Shown here: positions 27,606-36,560 of the stretch, one piece after another
How positions within the stretch are numbered: the first letter of the stretch is position 1
How the letters are laid out: each line of letters opens with the position of its first letter
Source of the DNA: Acetobacter lambici
Lineage (GTDB): Bacteria > Pseudomonadota > Alphaproteobacteria > Acetobacterales > Acetobacteraceae
Assembly: GCF_011516885.1 (NCBI RefSeq)
Contig: NZ_WOTD01000001.1
Location: forward strand, 186,001-250,000
Direction: 5' to 3'
DNA: 64,000 bases
The notes under the pieces: generated by a model
What the model was told of the DNA's origin: nothing
Databases searched by the model: none
Seen by the model: only the letters and a program-made list of their open reading frames with translations
Translations under genes and position numbers: made by a program

Positions 27606-28774
27606 CCCATACACACGCAGCCCTTGCCCCCAACGCTGTTATTGGCATTGTGGGCGGGGGGCAGCTTGGCCGCATGTCTGCTGTTGCAGCCTCCCGGCTG
27701 GGCTATAAAACCCATATTCTCACGCAGGATGCGCACGGCCCCGCAGCACAGGTTTGCAGCGCCATTACTCTTGGCGCGTATGATGACCCCGATGCACTGG
27801 ACGCTTTTGCCAAGGCTGTTGATGTTGTCACGTTCGAGTTTGAGAACATAAGTGCGGACGCGCTGGACCGGCTGAACAGGCACTGCCCCGTACGTCCATC
27901 TGACCATATCCTGCGCATTAGTCAGGACCGGTTGGCGGAAAAGACTTTTCTGGCCTCCGCCGATGTGCCTCTGGCACCGTGGCATGCGGTTACGGACCAT
28001 GCCTCCCTGCTCGAAGCGGCAGCCCAGCTTGGCTTCCCGCTTATTCTCAAGACAACCCGCAACGGATACGACGGCAAAGGCCAGCGCCGCGTTTATACCG
28101 AGGCTGAACTGGACGAAGCGTTTGCCGCACTGGCCCCGCACCCGCTGGTGGCCGAAGGTATGGTCGATTTTGCCTGCGAACTCAGCGTTATGGTCGCCCG
28201 CGGCACGGACGGCACAATCCGGTGCTTTGACACGGTTCTGAACCACCACTGGCACGGCATTCTGGACCTGACACTAGCCCCCGCCCCCGTGCCGGACGAC
28301 GTAGCGCTTGAAGCGGGCCGACTGGCCGCCCTTATTGCCGAACAGTTTGATCTGGTCGGCATTATGGGGGTGGAAATGTTCCTTGTGCGTGATGGCTCGC
28401 TGATGGTGAACGAAGTCGCCCCCCGGCCACACAATTCAGGCCACTGGACAATGGATGCCTGCGCGCAGGACCAGTTTGACATGCACATCCGTGCTGTTGC
28501 GGGCCTGCCCCTGCCCCATGCCGCCCGCCATTCGGACGCGGTGATGAAAAATCTGGTAGGACCGGAAGATATGGCTCTATGGCCCGCCATTGTGGCCTAT
28601 CCGGGCCATATCCCCCACCTGTACGGTAAAAAAGACGCGCGCGTGGGGCGCAAGATGGGGCACGTGAACATTCTGTTCCCCTACGGCGCTCTTCCGGGTG
28701 ACTGGGGCATACAGGCCGCCCTTGGCCCCTTGGCCACCAAATGCGCAGCCCCTTCCCCCGTAGACGAAGACTGA
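27602..28774 (+). CDS. purK: N5-carboxyaminoimidazole ribonucleotide synthase
   Basis: A 390-residue ATP-grasp enzyme that carboxylates AIR using ATP and bicarbonate, the step before PurE. It shows [35 protein letters not shown] (ATP-grasp loop) and [14 protein letters not shown] with the metal-binding Glu/Asn. ATG at 27602 lies inside the purE stop. It converges with radC 34 bases away with no obvious terminator. Confidence 0.96.
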   Translation: MTHTHAALAPNAVIGIVGGGQLGRMSAVAASRLGYKTHILTQDAHGPAAQVCSAITLGAYDDPDALDAFAKAVDVVTFEFENISADALDRLNRHCPVRPSDHILRISQDRLAEKTFLASADVPLAPWHAVTDHASLLEAAAQLGFPLILKTTRNGYDGKGQRRVYTEAELDEAFAALAPHPLVAEGMVDFACELSVMVARGTDGTIRCFDTVLNHHWHGILDLTLAPAPVPDDVALEAGRLAALIAEQFDLVGIMGVEMFLVRDGSLMVNEVAPRPHNSGHWTMDACAQDQFDMHIRAVAGLPLPHAARHSDAVMKNLVGPEDMALWPAIVAYPGHIPHLYGKKDARVGRKMGHVNILFPYGALPGDWGIQAALGPLATKCAAPSPVDED

Positions 28775-28808
28775 CAAACCACATCACCCTGAGCATGAGG
28801 AATATGGC

Positions 28809-29561
28809 CTAGAGTAGCCCTGCCTCCTTCATGCTCAGGACCTGCTCCTTGCCTACAATCAGGTGGTCCGCCACATGCAGGCCCACAATCCGGGCCGCGG
28901 CAATGATCTGCCCGGTCATGCTTATATCCTCGGCTGAGGGCGTTGCATCCCCGCTGGGGTGATTATGCACCAGCACAAAACTACCAGCCCGCAGGGCCAG
29001 CGCGCGCCGCACAATCTCACGCGGGTACACGGGGGCATGGTCCACCGTACCGCGCCCCATGACCTCATCCGCCACAAGCCGGTTTGCCGTGTCCAGAAAC
29101 AGCACACGCATCTGCTCGGTTTTATCACGCGCCATAAGGGCCAACAGATAGGCGTTCAGGGCGGGGCGTTCGCACAGAACACTCCCCCGCATCAATCGGG
29201 CACGATACAGGCGGAATATACTTTCCAGCGCAAGAATCAGCAGCACACGTACAGATTCGGGGAGCAGCCGCACACTCCCCTCCTGCTGGCTTGCTGCCAG
29301 CAGGAGGGCGGACAGGGTTCCATATTCCGCAACAAGAGCGACCGCCTGCTCTCTGGCAGGAATGTCCGCCATGCCCGCAGCCCCAAGCAGGGCGGCAAGG
29401 CAGTGCTGGTCATCCGCCCCCACCTGTTCCAGCTTTGCCACGGGCCAGATCTGCGCCAACCCGTCCTGCGGTGCAATAAAAAAGGCGGCACCATCGGCAA
29501 CGCCGGGCTGGGTTGGGGGGCTGCTCACCAGTCTGGCGCCATCTGGCGTGCGCTTGCCCAT
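28809..29561 (-). CDS. radC: RadC family protein with intact JAMM metal site
   Basis: A 250-residue RadC/UPF0758 protein. The C-terminal MPN/JAB domain is complete: VADEVMGRGTVDHAPVYPRE gives the Glu, and HNHPSGDATPSAED is an exact H-x-H-x7-S-x2-D metalloprotease motif. The N-terminal half is divergent and lacks the usual GHR..R/ELLELLL helix-hairpin-helix opening. The frame from ATG 29561 overlaps the upstream paralog by 37 bases, with GGAGGT right against the ATG. A GTG at 29528, overlapping the upstream TGA, is an alternative start. Despite the name, a direct repair role for RadC is not established. Confidence 0.88.
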   Translation of the reverse strand: MGKRTPDGARLVSSPPTQPGVADGAAFFIAPQDGLAQIWPVAKLEQVGADDQHCLAALLGAAGMADIPAREQAVALVAEYGTLSALLLAASQQEGSVRLLPESVRVLLILALESIFRLYRARLMRGSVLCERPALNAYLLALMARDKTEQMRVLFLDTANRLVADEVMGRGTVDHAPVYPREIVRRALALRAGSFVLVHNHPSGDATPSAEDISMTGQIIAAARIVGLHVADHLIVGKEQVLSMKEAGLL

Positions 29562-30292
29562 ACCTCCGGCCCGATCACCAGATGGTCATGCAGGCTGACC
29601 GCCAGCAGCGGAGCAGACTGGCGCATGGCCGCAACAAATGGCGCACTGCTCTGGAGAAGAGCGCGTACATCCTGCCCCTGTTCGGCCAGATACACGGTTA
29701 CAACCGCGCAGGACTGCACCTCCAGCGCACGTTGCAAAATATGGGCGACGCTCTGGCGCACTGCTTCTGCTTCTGCTTCTGCTTCTGGCCCACAGGTTGG
29801 CCGCACCAGTTGCTCATCCACCAGCAGGCTATTGCGGCTATCCAACAGCAGCATGCGCATTTGCGGACGCTCCACCACCTTTAAAGCCGTGTTGCAATAC
29901 TGCAAAAGACTGTCCCAATCGCCTAAATAGGTACGCTCGCCACTCCTGTCCTGCACCAGACATGCCGCAACATGGGGTAATTGCGTGCATAATGCTGCTG
30001 CGCCGCGTGGCATACCCGCCCCATGCAGCGCATCAGGCGTGGACTCGAGCACGCCGGAAAAAGACCCAAACTGGTTGATCAGGCTTTTGGCCAATGGCTT
30101 TGTATCGCGCCGGGGCACCGCGTAGAACAGCAGCATCTCCAGCAGTTCATAATCAGCCAGCGCGCCCGCACCATGGGCCAGCACCCTTTGGCGCATACGC
30201 TTGCGGTGCCCCACAGGCCCGGTGGAGGCAAAAACGGTATCTCCCTCCTGAGTGGAAGGTCTGCGGTCTGGCGGCATCTTTGTTTTCGCCAT
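29525..30292 (-). CDS. RadC-like paralog with intact N-terminal domain but destroyed JAMM motif
   Basis: 255 residues. The N-terminal UPF0758 part is canonical (GHRKRMRQRVLAHGAGALAD, ELLEMLLFYAVPRRDTKPLA, LINQFGSFSGVL). In the C-terminal MPN-like domain the Glu is still there (LLVDEQLV). The H-x-H-x7-S-x2-D motif is replaced by VYLAEQGQDVRALLQS, so no zinc site remains. A four-unit hexamer repeat encoding Glu-Ala pairs (29762-29785) is inserted at the place of the usual PREV segment. It is first of two overlapping genes and divergent from the helicase gene by 45 bases. It looks like a non-catalytic partner (MPN-minus), which is inference. Confidence 0.85.
   Translation of the reverse strand: MAKTKMPPDRRPSTQEGDTVFASTGPVGHRKRMRQRVLAHGAGALADYELLEMLLFYAVPRRDTKPLAKSLINQFGSFSGVLESTPDALHGAGMPRGAAALCTQLPHVAACLVQDRSGERTYLGDWDSLLQYCNTALKVVERPQMRMLLLDSRNSLLVDEQLVRPTCGPEAEAEAEAVRQSVAHILQRALEVQSCAVVTVYLAEQGQDVRALLQSSAPFVAAMRQSAPLLAVSLHDHLVIGPEVWASARQMAPDW
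29762..29785. repeat. TGCTTC hexamer repeated four times inside the RadC-like paralog
   Basis: Four exact tandem copies. On the coding strand they give alternating Glu and Ala. Changes in copy number would keep the frame and only lengthen the linker. Confidence 0.9.
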
Positions 30293-30337
30293 CCTATTGC
30301 TCCGATTGGCCTGAGGCGGACATCACTATATAAGGGA

Positions 30338-32563
30338 ATGGTGACCACATTCGAGCCCCCTTCTCATCCCGCCTCCCACGCCGCCCCCCAAAGCGGTTCC
30401 TCCTACCTTGCGCGCCTTAATCCGGAGCAACGCGCGGCCATTGAGACAACAGATGGTCCGCTGCTGGTTCTGGCTGGCGCAGGTACGGGCAAAACACGTG
30501 TACTAACCACACGCTTTGCCCATATCCTGCTGACCGAGCGCGCCAAGCCGTGGCAGATACTGACGGTAACCTTTACCAACAAAGCAGCGCGGGAAATGCG
30601 CGAACGCGTGGCCACGCTCCTTGGCTCTCCAGCCGAGGGGCTCTGGCTTGGCACCTTCCATGCCCTGTGCGCGCGCATGCTCCGCCGCCATGCCGAATAT
30701 GTGGGACTGACCCAGAACTTTACCATTCTGGATACGGACGACCAGTTGCGCCTGCTCAAACAGGTTATGGAACCGTGGCAGATCGATACCAAACGCTGGC
30801 CCGCACCCGGCCTGCTCGGGGTTATCCAGCGCTGGAAAGACCGGGGGCTAACACCAGCGCGCGTAACCCCTTCGGAAGATACGGATTTTGCCAACAACCA
30901 CGCCCGCGCCATTTACGAGGCGTATCAGGCCCGTCTGATACAACTGAACGCCTGCGACTTTGGCGACCTGATGCTCCATGTGACCGAAATCCTGCGCACC
31001 CGCCCCGATGTGCTGGCCCAGTACCACCGCCTGTTCCGCTACATTCTGGTTGATGAGTATCAGGACACCAATACCGTGCAGTATCTGTGGCTGCGGCTGC
31101 TGGCCAAACAGGCGGATGGCACGGCCAACATCTGCTGCGTGGGGGATGATGACCAGTCCATCTACTCATGGCGCGGGGCGGAAGTTGAAAACATTCTGCG
31201 GTTTGAAAAAGATTTCCCCGGGGCCCAGATTGTCCGGCTGGAACGCAACTACCGCTCAACCCGCCACATTCTGGGGGCTGCGGCAGGGCTGATCGCCCAT
31301 AATGGGGAACGGCTGGGCAAAACCCTGCGCTCGGGGCGGGACGACCCATCGGACGGGGAAAAAGTGCTGGTAACCGGCGTATGGGATTCCGATGCCGAAG
31401 CCCGCAGCGTGTGCGACATGGCCGAAAAGCTGTACCACAAGGGCCAGTCGTTAGCGGAAATGGCCATTCTGGTCCGCGCGGGCTTTCAGACCCGTGCGTT
31501 TGAGGAACGGCTTGTGCAGACCGGCCTGCCCTACCGCATTGTTGGCGGTGTGCGCTTTTACGAGCGGGCGGAAATCCGCGATGCTCTGGCCTATATGCGC
31601 GTGGTCAGCCAGCCTGCGGATGATCTGGCGTTTGAGCGGATCATCAACGTACCCAAACGCGGTGTTGGCCCCGCCAGCATGCAAAAACTGCGCGAGGCCG
31701 CCCGCTTTGCCGGAACACCTGTGAGCGTTGCGACCGAGACCATGCTCAGCACAGGCCAGCTCAAGGGCAAAATGGCCGACCAGCTCCGCACACTGATCAA
31801 CGCCCTGAACACCACGCGCGACATTCTGGGGCGCGAAGGCCACGTTCTGGCAGTTGAACACCTGCTGGAAGAAAGCGGGTACCTGGAAATGTGGCGGCTC
31901 GACCGTTCGCCCGAAGCGCCTGGACGGCTGGAAAATCTGAAGGAACTGGTGCGCGCACTGGCAGATTTTGGCACGCTGGGTGAGTTTTTGGAGCATGTGT
32001 CCCTTGTCATGGAGACGGACGAGAAAGCACAGGACGCCAAACTGTCGATCATGACGCTCCATGGCGCCAAGGGGCTGGAGTTTGACACGGTGTTTCTGCC
32101 CGGCTGGGAGGAAGGTGTTTTTCCCTCCCAGCGCACGCTGGATGAAGGCGGTTTAAAGGGGCTGGAGGAGGAGCGCAGGCTGGCCTATGTGGGCATTACG
32201 CGCGCGCGCAAACAGGCCCTGATCTACCATGCCGGAAGCAGGCGCATTTATGCCAACTGGCAGCCCTCCATGCCCAGCCGCTTTCTGGACGAGTTGCCTG
32301 ACGAGCATGTGACCCGCAAAAACGAAGGGGGCGCTACCCGCCGCAGCCTGTTTGCGGAGGAGAGCCTGTTTGACAACGGCCCCGTTGTAGCCCGCCGCAA
32401 ACGCACCCCCGAGGCCGAACCCGCCTTTGCTCTTGGTCAGCAGGTCCGCCACCCCCGCTTTGGCGTGGGCATAGTGATTGCGGCTGACCGCAACCATCTG
32501 GAAATCGCGTTTGAAGACGCGGGAACAAAACGACTTCTTTCCTCCTTTATCGAGAAATTATAA
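30338..32563 (+). CDS. uvrD: UvrD/PcrA-type DNA helicase
   Basis: A 741-residue superfamily 1A 3'-5' helicase for repair and replication restart. Motifs in order: Q/Walker A region LNPEQRAAI and AGAGTGKTRVL, LTVTFTNKAAREM, Walker B LVDEYQDTNTVQ, GDDDQSIYSWRGA, LERNYRSTRHIL, MTLHGAKGLEFDTVFLPGWE, and RRLAYVGITRARK. The C-terminal Tudor-like domain typical of PcrA/UvrD is present (FALGQQVRHPRFGVGIV). ATG at 30338 or GTG at 30341 follow AAGGG closely; a much longer open frame upstream runs antisense through radC and is not real. Its stop overlaps the prmA start by one base. Confidence 0.95.
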   Translation: MVTTFEPPSHPASHAAPQSGSSYLARLNPEQRAAIETTDGPLLVLAGAGTGKTRVLTTRFAHILLTERAKPWQILTVTFTNKAAREMRERVATLLGSPAEGLWLGTFHALCARMLRRHAEYVGLTQNFTILDTDDQLRLLKQVMEPWQIDTKRWPAPGLLGVIQRWKDRGLTPARVTPSEDTDFANNHARAIYEAYQARLIQLNACDFGDLMLHVTEILRTRPDVLAQYHRLFRYILVDEYQDTNTVQYLWLRLLAKQADGTANICCVGDDDQSIYSWRGAEVENILRFEKDFPGAQIVRLERNYRSTRHILGAAAGLIAHNGERLGKTLRSGRDDPSDGEKVLVTGVWDSDAEARSVCDMAEKLYHKGQSLAEMAILVRAGFQTRAFEERLVQTGLPYRIVGGVRFYERAEIRDALAYMRVVSQPADDLAFERIINVPKRGVGPASMQKLREAARFAGTPVSVATETMLSTGQLKGKMADQLRTLINALNTTRDILGREGHVLAVEHLLEESGYLEMWRLDRSPEAPGRLENLKELVRALADFGTLGEFLEHVSLVMETDEKAQDAKLSIMTLHGAKGLEFDTVFLPGWEEGVFPSQRTLDEGGLKGLEEERRLAYVGITRARKQALIYHAGSRRIYANWQPSMPSRFLDELPDEHVTRKNEGGATRRSLFAEESLFDNGPVVARRKRTPEAEPAFALGQQVRHPRFGVGIVIAADRNHLEIAFEDAGTKRLLSSFIEKL

Positions 32564-33477
32564 TGGCCCCTCCGACCCGCCGCCACGCAACCAGCCTGGA
32601 AACCATTTCCGTCACCGTGCCAGAAGCGGCCGTGGAATCGTACGAAAACGCAATAGGCAGCGTTTGCACCACCGTTGGTATTTTTGAAGCCAACCCAGAA
32701 GGCACCCAGTGGCGGGTTGAAGGCGTAAAAGACTCTGGCCACATGGAGGACGAACTCGCACTTGCCCTTATGCTGGCCGAGTTGACCAGTGGCGTGTCCG
32801 CCTCCCTCGAACGTGCCGCAACCGAGGCCGAAGGCTGGCTGGCCCGCACGTATGAGGCTTTTCCCGAACAACAGGTTGGCAAGCGCTTTGTGGTGCGTGG
32901 CACGCATCTGCCTGATGCCACCGAAGCCACCCGTATTGTCCTCACGCTGGATGCGGGCGTTGCCTTTGGCTCGGGCGAACATGGGTCTACCCGTGGGTGC
33001 CTGCGCGCGCTGGAGCGCATAGCCCACCGCCACCCGCGCCGTATTCTGGACCTTGGGTGCGGCACGGGTATTCTGGCCATGGCTGCGGCCGCCCTTTTGC
33101 ACCAGAAGGTGCTGGCAGTGGATATCGAGCCATGGTCTGTCCGTGTTTCCGCCCAGAACGCGCGGCGTAACCGGCTGAACCGGGCACTCACCTGCCGACT
33201 GGGCAATGGCTGGCAGACCCCCGCCATCCGCAAAAATGCACCGTATGATCTGGTGTTCGCCAACATTCTCGCCCGCCCGCTGTGCCTTATGGCCAAGGAT
33301 CTGGCGCAGGCACTGGCCCCCGGTGGCACGGTTATTCTGGCAGGCCTGTTGCAGACACAGGTGCGTATGGTGCTGGCCGCCCACCGCAGGCAGGGGCTGG
33401 TGCTTGAGCAGGTCCTGACCGAAGGAGACTGGGCAACCCTTATTCTGCGCCGCCCGGCTGGTTATTTTTCAGCCTGA
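32563..33477 (+). CDS. prmA: Ribosomal protein L11 methyltransferase
   Basis: A 304-residue PrmA that trimethylates ribosomal protein L11. The C-terminal SAM-binding domain has LDLGCGTGILAMAAA and the target-binding motif FANILARPL, and FGSGEHGSTRGC precedes it. The N-terminal substrate-recognition domain is present. ATG at 32563 reuses the last A of the helicase stop codon, so translation is coupled. Confidence 0.94.
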   Translation: MAPPTRRHATSLETISVTVPEAAVESYENAIGSVCTTVGIFEANPEGTQWRVEGVKDSGHMEDELALALMLAELTSGVSASLERAATEAEGWLARTYEAFPEQQVGKRFVVRGTHLPDATEATRIVLTLDAGVAFGSGEHGSTRGCLRALERIAHRHPRRILDLGCGTGILAMAAAALLHQKVLAVDIEPWSVRVSAQNARRNRLNRALTCRLGNGWQTPAIRKNAPYDLVFANILARPLCLMAKDLAQALAPGGTVILAGLLQTQVRMVLAAHRRQGLVLEQVLTEGDWATLILRRPAGYFSA

Positions 33478-33496
33478 TATTGTGCGGCATGTTCAA

Positions 33497-33516
33497 GCAG
33501 GCTCGCCCGAGCCTGC
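33497..33516. repeat. Short perfect inverted repeat after prmA
   Basis: GCAGGCTCG faces CGAGCCTGC with a tiny loop, 20 bases past the prmA stop. There is no T-run, so it is at best a weak or Rho-assisted terminator or an mRNA stabiliser. Confidence 0.5.
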
Positions 33517-33566
33517 CTTCCGCCTGACCATTCCCCCCATCCACCACCATTTTGCGGAGTAGTACC

Positions 33567-35348
33567 TTGGCCTCCTTATCCATGAGCAGACTGACCTCCC
33601 TTCGCACCCTGTTGCGCCAGAACGGGCTGGATGGGCTGATTATTCCGCATGGTGATGAGTTTTTGGGCGAATACACGCCTGCCTGCGCCCAAAGGCTGGC
33701 ATGGATAAGCGGCTTTACCGGCAGTGCAGGCACCGCCATTGTGCTGGCAGACAAGGCGGCTGTTTTTTCCGACGGGCGCTACATTACGCAAATGGACCAG
33801 CAGGTGGATGGCGCATGCTGGGAGCGCGTGCATGGTGGGCAGGTCCCCCCTGCCACATGGCTGGGCAGCAACACCCACCCCGGTGCCACCATTGGCTACG
33901 ACCCACGCATTATGAGTGCCGCCGAACTGGCCCCCTACCTGCAACAGGACCAGTTGTGCCTGACCCCCACACCCCATAATCTGGTCGACACCCTGTGGCT
34001 GGACCGCCCCGCCCTGCCCGCTGGCCCCGCTTTTGTGCATCCTTTGCAGTATGCGGGGGAGAGTGCTGCCAGCAAACGCACCCGCATTGCCCATGACCTG
34101 CGCGCGCTGGGGCAGGACGCTGCGATTATAAGCGATTCCGCCTCCATTGCCTGGCTGCTCAACATACGTGGGGCGGATATTCCCTGCACCCCCGTGGTGC
34201 TGGCCTTTGCCATTATCCATGCAGACGCAGGCGTTGACCTGATTATTCAGCCAGACAAAATTCCGGCCGATGTCCGCTCGTGGCTGGGTGCGGATGTGCA
34301 TGTGCAGGCACCCGATGCGCTGGAGCAGGTTCTGGCCACACTGGCAGGCCGCACCGTAGGCGTGGACCCGGCCAGCAATGCCGTATGGTTTACGCAAGCG
34401 CTGGGCCACCACAACGCAACCGTTGCCCCCACCCCAGACCCATGCCTGCTACCCAAAGCCTGCAAAAACGCGGTGGAACAGCAGGGCATGCGCGCAGCCC
34501 ACCTGCGCGACGGCGTTGCCCTGTGCCGCTTTTTGCACTGGATGGACACACACGCCACCACCACAACCGAACTGGACGCGGCCAGACAACTGACCGCCTT
34601 CCGGCGTGAGGCAGCCGAGTATGTAGAAGACTCGTTTACAGCCATTTCGGGGGCCGGGCCCAACGGGGCGGTGATCCATTACAGTGTGACCGAGCAGAGC
34701 AACCGCGCCATAGCCCCCGATGAGGTGTACCTGATCGACAGTGGCGGCCAGTACCCCGATGGCACAACCGATGTGACCCGCACCCTCTGGAGTGGTCCAA
34801 ACGTAGCCCCCGCAGCACTCAAGGCCGCCTTTACCCGCGTGCTCAAAGGTAATCTGCGCCTTGGCCATGCACGCTTTCCCACCGGCACCAAGGGCCATGC
34901 GCTGGACGCGCTCGCACGGTACGACCTGTGGCAGGCCGGGCTGGATTTTGACCATGGGACCGGCCACGGCGTTGGCAGTTTTCTTTCCGTGCATGAAGGT
35001 CCGGTCCGTATTTCCAAGGCCACATCCACCATTGCGTTGCAGGCGGGTATGGTCCTGTCCAACGAGCCGGGTTTTTACCTGCTCGGTGCTTACGGTATCC
35101 GTCTGGAAACCCTTGTTCTGGTCCGCCCGGCCACGCAGGCAGACTCCACGCGGGCCTTTTTGGAATTTGAAACCCTGACTCTGGCCCCCTTCGACCGCCG
35201 CCTGATAGACCCGGCCCTTCTGGGGGAAACAGATACCGCCCTGCTGGATAGCTACCATGCAGAAATCTTGCAGCAGATTGGCCCATATCTGCCTGCGGAT
35301 GCACAAAAATGGCTGCAAACGGCCTGTGCGCCTCTCAATAAGGCGTGA
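33567..35348 (+). CDS. Xaa-Pro aminopeptidase (M24B), long three-domain form
   Basis: About 593 residues, with two creatinase-like N-terminal domains and a C-terminal pita-bread M24 domain. This is the eukaryote-like APP length rather than the shorter E. coli PepP. Metal ligands: the two Asp in YLIDSGGQYPDGTTDVTRTLW, the His in HGTGHGVGSFLSVHEGP, and the Glu in LSNEPGFY and FETLTLAPF. It would cleave N-terminal residues before proline in the cytosol. TTG at 33567 is chosen because GGAG lies seven bases upstream; ATG at 33582 is possible. Confidence 0.93.
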   Translation: MASLSMSRLTSLRTLLRQNGLDGLIIPHGDEFLGEYTPACAQRLAWISGFTGSAGTAIVLADKAAVFSDGRYITQMDQQVDGACWERVHGGQVPPATWLGSNTHPGATIGYDPRIMSAAELAPYLQQDQLCLTPTPHNLVDTLWLDRPALPAGPAFVHPLQYAGESAASKRTRIAHDLRALGQDAAIISDSASIAWLLNIRGADIPCTPVVLAFAIIHADAGVDLIIQPDKIPADVRSWLGADVHVQAPDALEQVLATLAGRTVGVDPASNAVWFTQALGHHNATVAPTPDPCLLPKACKNAVEQQGMRAAHLRDGVALCRFLHWMDTHATTTTELDAARQLTAFRREAAEYVEDSFTAISGAGPNGAVIHYSVTEQSNRAIAPDEVYLIDSGGQYPDGTTDVTRTLWSGPNVAPAALKAAFTRVLKGNLRLGHARFPTGTKGHALDALARYDLWQAGLDFDHGTGHGVGSFLSVHEGPVRISKATSTIALQAGMVLSNEPGFYLLGAYGIRLETLVLVRPATQADSTRAFLEFETLTLAPFDRRLIDPALLGETDTALLDSYHAEILQQIGPYLPADAQKWLQTACAPLNKA

Positions 35349-35446
35349 TAGCAGGCATTTGCCACCAATGGTCACGTAAATGGGAATCGCCTGTATGCGC
35401 AAAGAAGCGCAGAACAGGCACCGAAGTTGAAAGGGAGCTTCTCAGA

Positions 35447-36478
35447 ATGACAGCACATAGCAAGACCATTCCCGCCACACTTATTCCCGGTGATGGCATT
35501 GGCCCTGAAATTGTTGAATCGGTTATAGAAATTCTGGACGCGGTTGAGGCCCCGTTTGTATGGGACCGTCAACTGGCCGGCATGGCTGGTGTAGATGCGG
35601 TTAACGACCCACTGCCCAAGCAGACCATTGAGAGCATCCGCCGTACGGGCCTTGCCCTTAAAGGCCCGCTGACCACACCTGTTGGGGGTGGCTTTAAGTC
35701 CATCAATGTGACGCTCCGGCAGGAATTCGGCCTGTTCGCCAACCTGCGTCCCACCAAGACCATTGTGCCCGGTGGCCGGTTTGATGACATTGACCTCGTT
35801 CTCTTCCGTGAGAACCTGGAAGGCTACTATGCCGCCATGGAGCATTACATTCCCGTGGGTGAAGACCCCAAGGGTATTGCTCTAAGCTCCGGCTTTACCT
35901 CCCGCGCGGAATGCCGCCGGATTGTCAAATACGCCTTTGATTATGCCGTGAAGAACAACCGCAAGACGGTTACGATCGTGCATAAGGCCAACATTCTCAA
36001 GCTGCTGACCGGACTTTTCCTTGAGGAAGGCCGTAAGGTTGCCGAAGAATACAAAGGCCGCATCGCCTTTAACGAACGGATTGTGGACGCCTGCGCCATG
36101 CAGCTTGTCATCAACCCGTGGCAGTTTGACGTGGTTGTCACCACCAACCTGTTCGGCGACATCCTGTCCGACCTGACCGCTGGTCTGGTGGGTGGTCTGG
36201 GTATGGCCCCGGGTGCGAACATTGGCGAAAAAGCCGCTGTGTTTGAAGCCGTCCATGGCTCCGCGCCAGACATTGCAGGCAAAGGCATTGCCAACCCGCT
36301 GGCCCTGCTGCTGGCTGCGGTTATGATGCTGCGCCACGTTGGCCACGAAAAGCAGGCCGACCGGATTGACGCCGCGATCAAAAAAGTGATCACCGAAGGT
36401 GGCGTCCGCACCAAGGATCTGGGCGGCAACGCCACATCCAAGGAACTGACGGCAGCCCTTAAGCAGGGTCTGGCCTAA
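35447..36478 (+). CDS. NAD-type isocitrate dehydrogenase
   Basis: A 343-residue beta-decarboxylating dehydrogenase in the short NAD-IDH form. LIPGDGIGPEIVESV opens it. LFRENLEGYYAAMEHY, TIVHKANILKLLTGLF (catalytic Lys) and TTNLFGDILSDLTAGLVGGLG (metal Asp) follow, and the nucleotide loop is EAVHGSAPDIAGKGIANPLA. The cofactor loop points to NAD rather than NADP. Isopropylmalate and homoisocitrate enzymes are relatives, but RENLEGYYA fits isocitrate. ATG at 35447 has AAGGGAG nine bases upstream. A third TCA enzyme in the window alongside citrate synthase and AarC. Confidence 0.9.
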   Translation: MTAHSKTIPATLIPGDGIGPEIVESVIEILDAVEAPFVWDRQLAGMAGVDAVNDPLPKQTIESIRRTGLALKGPLTTPVGGGFKSINVTLRQEFGLFANLRPTKTIVPGGRFDDIDLVLFRENLEGYYAAMEHYIPVGEDPKGIALSSGFTSRAECRRIVKYAFDYAVKNNRKTVTIVHKANILKLLTGLFLEEGRKVAEEYKGRIAFNERIVDACAMQLVINPWQFDVVVTTNLFGDILSDLTAGLVGGLGMAPGANIGEKAAVFEAVHGSAPDIAGKGIANPLALLLAAVMMLRHVGHEKQADRIDAAIKKVITEGGVRTKDLGGNATSKELTAALKQGLA

Positions 36479-36530
36479 GTTACGGGGCACTCTTCCGCCA
36501 CTGGCCAGCCCAGTAGCGGAGGATGACCAC

Positions 36531-36560
36531 AAGGGGGTGCTCTGGCATCCCCTTTTTTTA
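36531..36560 (+). terminator. Terminator of the isocitrate dehydrogenase gene
   Basis: AAGGGGGTGC pairs with GCATCCCCTT (one mismatch) around TCTG, with seven T following. It overlaps the last codon of the converging FUSC gene. Confidence 0.9.

Noticed and set aside
28809-30292. The two radC genes as one frameshifted gene
   Set aside because: Each part is a full-length RadC-like protein with its own MPN-like domain, so they are paralogs, not halves.
30023-30337. Possible N-terminal extension of the helicase
   Set aside because: The stretch runs antisense through the RadC-like gene, and helicase homology begins only after 30338.
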